Positions 1-7,667 of a DNA stretch of 14,538 bases are shown here, one piece after another (within the stretch, counting starts at the first letter, position 1; the number at the start of each line of letters is the position of its first letter). Under the pieces are notes generated by a model. The model searched no databases. It was not told where the DNA came from and was given only the letters and a program-made list of their open reading frames with translations. This DNA comes from Acidobacteriota bacterium (GTDB taxonomy: Bacteria; Acidobacteriota; Terriglobia; Terriglobales; Acidobacteriaceae). The translations under genes were made by a program, and so were the position numbers. Where the stretch lies: NCBI GenBank assembly GCA_021798655.1, contig JAJZFE010000522.1, forward strand, positions 1-14,538, given 5' to 3'.

Positions 1-383
1 CGAATGACGCCGTTGGTCATCAGCTCGCAGACGCCTTCCTTCACGCACCAGATCTCACTGTGCAGATGCTTGCCGACGGGCTCGTGGACGGCGCCGGGTT
101 GCTGGATGGACTCGTGCATCTCCAGCCGGATGTTGCCGGCGGTGAGCATTCCGGCGAGGTAGGCGTGGGACTCGTGGCCATCGGCTCCGTGGCCTTTGCC
201 GGGCGTGTAGACGCCGGAGACGAGGGTAGGCAGCGCACCCTTCGTTGCACCGAAGCCGGGCGTGGGCTCGCCGTGCGTCGGATGGTCAGAGTCTGCGACG
301 GCCTGGCCGAGCGCGTTGTCGGGTGCAAGAGCCGCAGCGGCGAGCAGTGAGGGCAACAGCGCGGCGAACGAACGACGATCCAT
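1..383 (-). CDS. Cupin-domain protein with Tat-type signal, 3' end outside the window
   Basis: Only the first 127 residues are present; the gene runs off the left edge. The protein begins MDRRSFAALL and continues with an alanine/leucine-rich stretch to about residue 25. The RRSF pair followed by a hydrophobic core is what a twin-arginine (Tat) export signal looks like, so a periplasmic location is inferred. Around residues 104-117 the pattern G-K-H-L-H-S-E with a glycine seven residues after the glutamate resembles cupin motif 1 (metal-binding H106, H108, E110), with slightly shortened spacing. Cupins of this size are often small metal-binding enzymes or sensors; substrate cannot be told. The start at 383 is supported by GGAGGA about 9 bases upstream. 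The gene lies just downstream of clpC on the same strand, separated by a strong terminator that ends only 16 bases before its start codon. Confidence 0.82.
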   Translation of the reverse strand, partial: MDRRSFAALLPSLLAAAALAPDNALGQAVADSDHPTHGEPTPGFGATKGALPTLVSGVYTPGKGHGADGHESHAYLAGMLTAGNIRLEMHESIQQPGAVHEPVGKHLHSEIWCVKEGVCELMTNGVI

Positions 384-399
384 GAAAGAGTCCTCCGCT

Positions 400-435
400 A
401 AAAAGATACGCCCAGCCTGTGTGGCTGGGCGTATC
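400..435 (-). terminator. Intrinsic terminator of clpC
   Basis: Perfect 13-bp stem (GATACGCCCAGCC at 405-417 pairing with 423-435) with a 5-nt loop. On the minus strand it is followed at once by five T residues (404-400). It sits 23 bases beyond the clpC stop and just upstream of the ribosome binding site of the cupin gene, so it should end the clpC message. Confidence 0.9.
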
Positions 436-458
436 GGTTGTGGATTGCGTTCCGGATA

Positions 459-2936
<2,478 letters not shown>

Positions 2937-3024
2937 GCTCCCCCTTCGAACCGTCGCCCCCGCGCTTTGGGGTGGAACCTGGAGAAGCTGAAGGGCGCGG
3001 TCTGCGAATGACGATTGATGGCCA

Positions 3025-3046
3025 CCGTCGCGTTGGGTTGCGACGG
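3025..3046. repeat. Inverted repeat in the clpC upstream region
   Basis: CCGTCGC at 3025-3031 pairs perfectly with GCGACGG at 3040-3046 across an 8-nt loop. It would lie in the 5' untranslated region of a clpC transcript, about 90 bases before the start codon. It does not match the CIRCE operator (TTAGCACTC halves) or the CtsR heptads. It could be an operator or RNA hairpin, or chance in GC-rich DNA. Confidence 0.3.
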
Positions 3047-3079
3047 AGAGGACTGAAGGCCTTGCGGCGCTCAGCGAGT

Positions 3080-3116
3080 TACGCACAGTTTATCCCTAGC
3101 CGGGCGCGAAAGGAAG
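3080..3116 (-). promoter_or_regulatory. Possible clpC promoter (weak)
   Basis: On the minus strand TAAACT (complement of 3087-3092) could act as a -10 box, four of six bases matching TATAAT. The hexamer 17 bases further upstream (TTCCTT) is a poor -35. The 246-base gap between lolD and clpC has no evident terminator, so clpC may instead be read through from the lol genes. No heat-shock operator is recognisable. Confidence 0.2.
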
Positions 3117-3182
3117 GGTCAGCGGCGGCGGCGGGGCTGCGAAACGGGTTCTCTGTGGGAAACCGGGGCGGAACGCGGGCGA

Positions 3183-3863
3183 CTACGCCGGTACGAGGAG
3201 GCCGGCCTTCAGGCGCAAGGTTCGGTCGCAGCGGGCCGCGAACTCCAGGTTGTGCGTGACCAGGACGCTGGCCAGGCCTTGCTCGCGATGCAGCGTCTGC
3301 AGCAGGGTGAAGACGCGCTCGGCGGTGGTGCCGTCGAGGTCGCCGGTGGGCTCGTCGGCGAGGAGAAGTTTGGGGCGAGTGATGAGCGCGCGGGCGATGG
3401 AGAGACGCTGCTGCTCGCCTCCGGAGAGCTCGCCGGAGCGGTTGTCGGCGCGGTCGGCGAGGCCCACGCGCGCGAGCCAGGTGGCGGCTTCGGCGAGCGC
3501 TGTGGCTTTGGCGATGCCTTGCGCGAGCAGCGGCATCGCGACGTTCTCCACGGCGGTGAACTCGGGCAGCAGGTAGTGAAACTGCCAGACGTAGCCGATC
3601 TCGCGGTTGCGGTACGCTGCAGCCTCGCGCGTAGTGAGGCGCGTGACGTTCGTCGTGCCGCACCAGACCTCGCCCGCGGTGGGCTTGTCGAGCGCCGCGA
3701 GCAGATGCAGCAGGGAGCTTTTGCCTGCACCGCTCTCGCCGACGATGGCGACCATCTCGCCGGCGGCAACCGAGAAGGAGAGACCGGTGAAGAGCTGGAG
3801 CGATGCGCCGCCGGGCTTGAGCGGCGAGTATGTTTTCTCGACGGCGACGGCGCGCAGGACCAC
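3183..3863 (-). CDS. lolD: ABC transporter ATP-binding protein, LolD family
   Basis: 226 residues with the GTG start. It is the ATPase that would power lipoprotein release from the inner membrane with the LolC/E-type permease encoded upstream. All nucleotide-binding motifs are intact: Walker A GESGAGKS (42-49), Q-loop Q94, signature LSGGEQQR (146-153), Walker B LLLADEP (166-172), D-loop around D177 and H-loop H204. The TG-D-L-D context and the short length fit the LolD/MacB-ATPase/FtsE group. The GTG at 3863 lies one base after the stop codon of the preceding 75-residue gene and gives the usual MVLRAVAVEKTY N-terminus. A longer frame from a TTG at 3902 would overlap that gene and adds no family sequence. 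The nearest Shine-Dalgarno-like GGAG is 16 bases away, so translational coupling is likely. MacB or FtsE roles are alternatives, less likely given the neighbouring permease. Confidence 0.9.
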   Translation of the reverse strand: MVLRAVAVEKTYSPLKPGGASLQLFTGLSFSVAAGEMVAIVGESGAGKSSLLHLLAALDKPTAGEVWCGTTNVTRLTTREAAAYRNREIGYVWQFHYLLPEFTAVENVAMPLLAQGIAKATALAEAATWLARVGLADRADNRSGELSGGEQQRLSIARALITRPKLLLADEPTGDLDGTTAERVFTLLQTLHREQGLASVLVTHNLEFAARCDRTLRLKAGLLVPA

Positions 3864-3864
3864 G

Positions 3865-4092
3865 CTACTGATGAACGTTCTCCTTCGATTCGAGGCGCGC
3901 AAGTCGCTCGCGAACCTCCGCGTAGTCCACGACGCGTCCTAACGCCATCATCACGGCGTCATGGCGTTGTTCGGCGCGCCGGTCAACGCCGTCGATCTGC
4001 TTCTCGAGAGCATCGAGCCGGGCCTTGATCTCGCGGAGTTCCGGTGCGAGAAAGTCCTGCAGAACTTTTCGGGTGTCCTCAATCGCTCCCAT
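3865..4092 (-). CDS. Small coiled-coil protein of unknown function
   Basis: 75 residues, highly charged, no signal peptide and no membrane segment. Residues about 14-72 are one probable amphipathic helix or coiled coil, with heptad-like spacing of leucines, isoleucines and valines in a background of E, R, K and D (for example LREIKARLDALEKQIDGV, then RVVDYAEVRERLARLE). No family recognised. The start is well supported: AGGAG lies 5 bases before the ATG at 4092. The gene sits between the decarboxylase-like gene (20 bases upstream) and lolD (start codon one base after this stop), so it is almost certainly translated as part of the same message. It might be a scaffold or partner of the LolD ATPase, but nothing in the sequence proves that. 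Confidence 0.75.
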   Translation of the reverse strand: MGAIEDTRKVLQDFLAPELREIKARLDALEKQIDGVDRRAEQRHDAVMMALGRVVDYAEVRERLARLESKENVHQ

Positions 4093-4112
4093 ATGCTCTC
4101 CTCGCCTTCATC

Positions 4113-4592
4113 CTAACGATCTGTCTTTGCGTTCGCAACTGTTATACGCGGCTGCGGCGGGTTCCACTCCACGGCGAAGGCGATGCCGAGGCGGTTCCAG
4201 GCGTTGATCTGCGCGATGGCGAAGGTGAGGTCGGCGAGGTCCTTGTCGCGGAAGAACTCGTTGACGGCGGCGTATTCGGCGTCGGGCGCGTGGCCGTTCT
4301 GGATGTTGGTGATGACGTCGGTCCAGCGCAGCGCGGCTCTTTCGCGGGGCGTGAAGGCGTCGGAGTTGGCATAGTCGGCGAGCGCATCGATGCGGGAGTC
4401 GGGCTCGTGGTGCTTCTTCAACTCGGCGGTGTGCATGCCGATGCAGAAGCCGCAGCCGTTGAGGATGGACGCGCGCAGCTTGACGTACTCGATGAGAATC
4501 GGCTCAAGGGCGGTGCTGGTGCTGAGCGCGTGGCCAACGGCGAGCATCGCCTCGTAGGGTTGGGGTGAGAGCCGGGTGTAGCGAAGACGCAT
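4113..4592 (-). CDS. AhpD-like / carboxymuconolactone decarboxylase family protein
   Basis: 159 residues. It carries the complete AhpD-type proton-relay pattern E-x11-C-x2-C-x3-H (E35, C47, C50, H54, in the stretch ILNGCGFCIGMH). In this family the pattern marks thiol peroxidase or alkylhydroperoxidase activity, with a disulphide formed between the two cysteines. Other conserved features are the R-A-A-L-R-W-T-D motif near residues 84-91 and the late N-A-W-N-R segment. The absence of a signal peptide suggests a cytosolic antioxidant enzyme. The start at 4592 has a strong AGGAGG 6 bases upstream. It lies 55 bases after the lolC-type gene and 20 bases before the coiled-coil gene. It could also act on a carbon substrate like true carboxymuconolactone decarboxylases, but the cysteine motif favours peroxide reduction. 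Confidence 0.9.
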   Translation of the reverse strand: MRLRYTRLSPQPYEAMLAVGHALSTSTALEPILIEYVKLRASILNGCGFCIGMHTAELKKHHEPDSRIDALADYANSDAFTPRERAALRWTDVITNIQNGHAPDAEYAAVNEFFRDKDLADLTFAIAQINAWNRLGIAFAVEWNPPQPRITVANAKTDR

Positions 4593-4615
4593 GGTTCCTC
4601 CTGCCTATTCGATGA

Positions 4616-4631
4616 TGCAGAGATGTCTGCA
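4616..4631. repeat. Short perfect hairpin between lolC-type gene and ahpD-like gene
   Basis: TGCAGA (4616-4621) and TCTGCA (4626-4631) form a perfect 6-bp stem with a 4-nt loop. There is no T-tract on the minus-strand side, so it is not a terminator. In an operon message it could be a processing or stability element, or chance. Confidence 0.3.
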
Positions 4632-4647
4632 GATTGCGGTTGCAGTG

Positions 4648-5913
4648 TTATTCATAGCGCAGGGCCTCGGCGGGGAGCACGCCGGCGGCCGAGCTCGACG
4701 GATAGAGCGTGGCGAGCAGCGCGACGCCGAGCGAGACGGCGGCGACGATGAGCGCGTCAGTGAGGCGCGGCGCGAAGGGCAGCGTGTCGATGGAGTAGAC
4801 GCTCGCGTCGAGGTGGATGAAGTGGTAGTGCGCGCCGAGCACGCTGGCGGTGTAGCCGAGGACGAGTCCCAGCGAGGTTCCAAGCGCGGAGATGAGCAGC
4901 CCTTGCAGCAGGAAGATGCGGCGAACCTGTTCGGCGCTGACGCCGAAGCTCATCATGACGGCGATGTCGCGGGTCTTCTCCATCACCATCATGGTGAGTG
5001 CGATGAGGATGTTGAGCGCGGCGACGACGACAATGAGCGCGAGGACGATGAAGGTGACGACCTGTTCCAGCTTGAGCGCGCGGAAGAGTTCGCGGTTCTG
5101 CTCCATCCAGCTGGTGGCCTGAAAACCTGCGCCAGCCGCGGCTTCGAGCGATTTTCCGACGGTGTCGGCCTGATAGAGATCGTCGATGCGGAAGCTCATC
5201 ACGCTGATGAGGTCGGGCTCGATGAAGAGGCGCTGTGCGTCGCTGAGGCGCATGAAGGCGTAGCTGGAGTCGTACTGATAGAAGCCGGAGCTGAAGATGC
5301 CGACGACCTGAAAACGCTGGTACTTGGGGACGAGGCCGAGCGGTGTCAGTTCGCCCTGCGGGCTGGTGACGAGGACGGAGTCGCCGACCTGCGCGCCGAG
5401 CGTGGTGGCGAGGTCGCCGCCGATGACGATGGGCGGAATCGCGTCTGCACCGGAGTCTGAAATTTCTTCCGGCGCGAGGGGGGCGTAGGTGCCCTGGTGG
5501 ACGGACTGGAGCAGGTCGCCGACGCGGAGTTCGTCCTGCGGCACGATGCCTTTGATGAGGGCTCCGCCGGAGCGTGCGCCGCGGGAGATGAGGACCTGGC
5601 CGTAGAGGCCGGGCGCTGCTGCGGTGACGTGCGGCACGGCAGCGAGGCGGGCGAGCAGTGGTCGCCAGTTGCGGATGCCGTCGCCAGCGACGCGAAGCAG
5701 TTCGACGTGCGCGGTGGCACCGACGAGGCGGTCCTGCAGGTCGCGCCTCATCCCGTTGGTGATGGCGAGGGCCACGATAAGCGCCGCGACGCCCGCCGCG
5801 ACACCAATAATCGAGATGGCGGTTACGAGGCCGACGACGCGGTGGCCGCGCTGACTGGTGGAGCGGCGGCGGGCGCGGAGGTAGCGCGCAGCCATGAAGA
5901 GTTCGAATCGCAT
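4648..5913 (-). CDS. lolC: ABC transporter permease, LolC/LolE family (lipoprotein release)
   Basis: 421 residues. It is the inner-membrane subunit that extracts mature lipoproteins and passes them towards the outer membrane. It begins MRFELFMAARYLRARR, the typical LolC/E start with positive residues inside. Four membrane helices are visible at about 27-52, 285-311, 333-360 and 386-405. A large periplasmic domain lies between the first two (about 55-280). The cytosolic coupling segment EKTRDIAVMMSFGVS (312-326) and the C-terminal YPSSSAAGVLPAEALRYE (404-421) are diagnostic of the FtsX/LolC superfamily. The Shine-Dalgarno is weak (AAGACCGA), but the N-terminal motif fixes the start. Only one permease gene is present, so either it forms a homodimer (LolF-like use) or a second gene lies elsewhere. 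It heads a same-strand group ending in lolD. Confidence 0.92.
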   Translation of the reverse strand: MRFELFMAARYLRARRRSTSQRGHRVVGLVTAISIIGVAAGVAALIVALAITNGMRRDLQDRLVGATAHVELLRVAGDGIRNWRPLLARLAAVPHVTAAAPGLYGQVLISRGARSGGALIKGIVPQDELRVGDLLQSVHQGTYAPLAPEEISDSGADAIPPIVIGGDLATTLGAQVGDSVLVTSPQGELTPLGLVPKYQRFQVVGIFSSGFYQYDSSYAFMRLSDAQRLFIEPDLISVMSFRIDDLYQADTVGKSLEAAAGAGFQATSWMEQNRELFRALKLEQVVTFIVLALIVVVAALNILIALTMMVMEKTRDIAVMMSFGVSAEQVRRIFLLQGLLISALGTSLGLVLGYTASVLGAHYHFIHLDASVYSIDTLPFAPRLTDALIVAAVSLGVALLATLYPSSSAAGVLPAEALRYE

Positions 5914-6089
5914 TTCGGTCTTAACCGTATATCAGGCGGCGCGGGGACGTGGCCAAGGGGTACTTGCACCCACCCGTACTTTTTGACCCAAAGTATTCAT
6001 TCGCAGGGAGTTGATGGTGGACTTCGTTTTTGCGGAGCTGACTTTCGTGAAGCCACTGTTCTTGGATCGAACATCGCATCGCCGATCGC

Positions 6090-6138
6090 AAAAGGCCCGC
6101 TTTCTGCCGACGGTGTAGGGCTGTCGGAGGAAGCGGGC
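6090..6138 (-). terminator. Hairpin with short T tail, possible terminator of the alcohol dehydrogenase message
   Basis: An 8-bp outer stem (GCCCGCTT 6095-6102 with AAGCGGGC 6131-6138) and a 5-bp inner stem (CCGAC 6107-6111 with GTCGG 6123-6127) are separated by a small internal loop. On the minus strand the hairpin is followed by CTTTT (6094-6090), which suits a terminator about 85 bases beyond the adh stop. On the plus strand a T6 run occurs only 16 bases after the hairpin, so function on that strand is less likely. Confidence 0.45.
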
Positions 6139-6170
6139 GGATTGCGGGTGTAGGTTTTTTGTTCAGCTAC

Positions 6171-6208
6171 GAGAGCAGAGAAAAAACGAGAAGAGAAAAG
6201 CGAGAGAA
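6171..6208. repeat. Degenerate GAGANNN heptad tract
   Basis: Purine-rich stretch with units such as GAGAGCA (6171), GAGAAAA (6178), GAGAAGA (6188), GAAAAGC (6195) and GAGAGAA (6202). Spacing is 7, 10, 7 and 7 bases. It resembles the regular array at 8836-8910 but is decayed. It is preceded by GTTCAGCTACGAGAG, closely matched at 9504-9515. Confidence 0.5.
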
Positions 6209-6223
6209 GGGAAAACTTGGTGG

Positions 6224-7231
6224 CTAAGCTTTCAGTACCGCGCGGTAGCGAACCTTGTTCTGCTTGACGCGGGCGATGGCCTGGTTGCAGTCCTTCATCG
6301 CGAAAGTTTCGGTGATGGCCTTGACGCCGTGGCGTGCGGCGACGTCGAGCATCTCGTGGAGGTCGCTGGGGCTGCCTGTGGGGCTGCCGGCGACGGCCTT
6401 CTGACCGGCGAGGAGGCTGAACGCCGAGATCTGCATGGGCGAAGGCGAAGCGCCGAGGACGATGAGCGTTCCCTTGGGGCGGAGCGCCCCGATGAAGCTC
6501 TGGAAGTCCTGGTCGGCCGAGACGGTGGAAAGGATGAGGTCGAAGCTGGAAGCAAGCTTCTTGAGCGCGCCGGTATCCCGTGTGTTTACAAAGTGATGCG
6601 CGCCGAGGCCCTTGGCTTCTTCCGCCTTGTCGGCACTTGTGGAAAAGGCTGTGACTTCGCAGCCGAAGGCGTGTGCAAACTGGATGCCCATGTGGCCCAG
6701 GCCGCCGATGCCTACCACGCCGACGCGGGAGGCGGGGCGGGCCAGCCAGTTGCGCAGGGGGCTATAGACGGTGATGCCGCCGCAGAGCAGCGGGGCGACG
6801 TTCTCGCTTTCGAGCGCGTCGGGGACGGGGATGGCGAAGCGGGAGTTGACGCGGATGGCGCCGGCGTAGCCGCCGTTGCGGCCGACGCAGGTGGGCTGCG
6901 ATTTGGCGCAGAGGTGCTCTTCGCCCTTGCGGCACCACTCGCAGATGCCGCAGGAGTCGCACTGCCAGCCGATGCCGACGCGGTCGCCGACCTTGCGGTC
7001 TTTGACGCCGGAGCCGATGGCGGTGATCTTGCCGACGATCTCGTGGCCGGGAATGAACGGGTACTTGCTGAAGCCCCAGTCGTTGTCGATGAGGTGGACG
7101 TCGGAGTGGCAGACGCCGCAGTGGGTGATCTTGACCTCCACCTCGTTGGCGGGGAGTTCGTCTACCTTGTACTTGTAAGCCGACAGCTCGGCGCCCGCTG
7201 CGTGTGCAGCCCAACCATGAATCTCAGACAT
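6224..7231 (-). CDS. Zinc-dependent alcohol dehydrogenase, CAD/YahK type
   Basis: 335 residues, a full-length medium-chain dehydrogenase/reductase that interconverts aldehydes and alcohols in the cytosol. Catalytic zinc ligands are C41 (in HCGVCHSDVH), H63-E64 (PGHE) and C150. The structural zinc site is C94, C97, C100 and C108, and C91 adds a further cysteine. The nucleotide-binding Rossmann loop is GIGGLGHMG (174-182). The serine/threonine-rich FSTSADK (196-202) after the second strand is typical of NADPH-preferring members such as YahK and cinnamyl alcohol dehydrogenases. Start at 7231; GGGGGAAAG lies about 9 bases upstream. It is a single-gene unit: the neighbour downstream is 310 bases away and the next gene upstream is divergent. 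The natural substrate cannot be read from the sequence; broad aldehyde detoxification is the usual role of close relatives. Confidence 0.95.
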   Translation of the reverse strand: MSEIHGWAAHAAGAELSAYKYKVDELPANEVEVKITHCGVCHSDVHLIDNDWGFSKYPFIPGHEIVGKITAIGSGVKDRKVGDRVGIGWQCDSCGICEWCRKGEEHLCAKSQPTCVGRNGGYAGAIRVNSRFAIPVPDALESENVAPLLCGGITVYSPLRNWLARPASRVGVVGIGGLGHMGIQFAHAFGCEVTAFSTSADKAEEAKGLGAHHFVNTRDTGALKKLASSFDLILSTVSADQDFQSFIGALRPKGTLIVLGASPSPMQISAFSLLAGQKAVAGSPTGSPSDLHEMLDVAARHGVKAITETFAMKDCNQAIARVKQNKVRYRAVLKA

Positions 7232-7287
7232 TGCAGTTCTTTCCCCCGTCGTACACCCTTAGCGTTTCGTTCTGGCCCGAGGTGTCG

Positions 7288-7330
7288 TACTTGAAGTTTA
7301 CAACAGCGAAGGGTGTGGAGAGGGTTCTGT
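7288..7330 (-). promoter_or_regulatory. Possible promoter of the alcohol dehydrogenase gene (weak)
   Basis: On the minus strand TAAACT (complement of 7295-7300) is a four-of-six -10 match about 60 bases before the start codon. The -35 region (TCTCCA, 16-base spacer) is weak. It is the best candidate I can find for this divergent gene. Confidence 0.22.
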
Positions 7331-7424
7331 CGCCGAGTGATGGAGCGGCGTTCCCAGGATGAAAACGAGGGCCGAGCGGCACTGGTTTTTCCACTGGATT
7401 TTGATTCGACAGACGGAAGAGTTG

Positions 7425-7433
7425 TGCGATAAT
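7425..7433 (+). promoter_or_regulatory. Extended -10 promoter element
   Basis: TGCGATAAT is TG-N followed by GATAAT, five of six bases matching the -10 consensus, with the extended TG that can replace a good -35 box. No convincing -35 is seen 17 bases upstream. The predicted transcription start is about 7440, exactly where the first base of a long stem begins. Confidence 0.5.
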
Positions 7434-7439
7434 TTGATT

Positions 7440-7542
7440 GCGCCACTGGTCGGCACGACCCCCCACCGGTTGATTGCCTTGATAGGTGGCGCGATTTGAA
7501 AGCAAAGGGCTCGCTGGCACCCCCCAGCGGCCCTTTGTGCTT
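7440..7542 (+). ncRNA. Candidate structured small RNA or leader RNA
   Basis: Two strong hairpins in tandem just after the extended -10 element. The first is closed by GCGCCAC (7440-7446) pairing perfectly with GTGGCGC (7486-7492), extendable by three more pairs including one G-U. It encloses a small GGTCG/CGACC hairpin. The second (7500-7542) pairs AAAGGGC, CGCTGG and their complements around a 6-nt loop and ends in a T-rich tail (TTTGTGCTT), so it resembles an intrinsic terminator. The result would be a free RNA of about 103 nt, or an attenuated 5' leader of the VWFA gene. It does not match the core motifs I know for SRP RNA, 6S RNA, cyclic-di-GMP, TPP, fluoride or SAH riboswitches. Conservation cannot be judged here. 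Confidence 0.4.
7500..7542 (+). terminator. Terminator-like hairpin at the end of the candidate RNA
   Basis: A near-perfect stem of about 17 pairs (AAGC, AAAGGGC and CGCTGG against CCAGCG, GCCCTTT and GCTT) with single-base interruptions, followed by a broken T tract. The A residues before the GC core and T residues after it give the typical intrinsic terminator layout on the plus strand. Confidence 0.42.
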
Positions 7543-7667
7543 AAGCGAACGAAAATCGGGGCTGCGGTGGCGGGGCTTGTTTGTGTTGTGAACCTTGCGG
7601 GGTGGGGTTGCGTCTATCGTGTTAGTAGCGACGCCGGGATGAGTGTGCGTGGCTGGAGCGATGGCGG

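Larger units (their letters stand above)
5914..6223. other. 310-base non-coding stretch between adh and the lolC-type gene
   Basis: No credible gene on either strand. It holds a large imperfect hairpin (6095-6138), a run of six T residues at 6155-6160 and a purine-rich GAGANNN heptad tract (6171-6208), described separately. Next to the lolC-type gene the minus strand reads TGATATACG (about 15 bases before the ATG), a possible extended -10 element that would give a very short leader; its -35 is poor. The promoter of the lol group probably lies here. Confidence 0.5.
7232..7667. other. 436-base non-coding stretch between adh and the VWFA gene
   Basis: Divergent intergenic region with no convincing protein gene. 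It contains the weak adh promoter, the extended -10 element at 7425-7433 and the two-hairpin candidate RNA at 7440-7542. About 125 bases of unassigned leader follow before the VWFA start codon. A 61-codon open frame (7486-7671, GTG start) overlaps that start codon in an ATGA junction. It has a hydrophobic stretch but no ribosome binding site, so I do not call it a gene. Confidence 0.5.

Noticed and set aside
2937..3086. A 50-residue N-terminal extension of ClpC
   Set aside because: The family starts at MFERYTEKAR; the extension has no similarity to ClpC, and a ribosome binding site lies directly before the inner ATG.
2937..3182. CIRCE or CtsR operator upstream of clpC
   Set aside because: Neither the TTAGCACTC/GAGTGCTAA halves nor the GGTCAAA heptad repeats are present.
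7440..7542. Identification of the two-hairpin RNA as SRP RNA, 6S RNA or a known riboswitch
   Set aside because: The diagnostic SRP apical motif, the 6S length and central bubble, and the core motifs of the common riboswitches I could recall are absent, so no family name is given.
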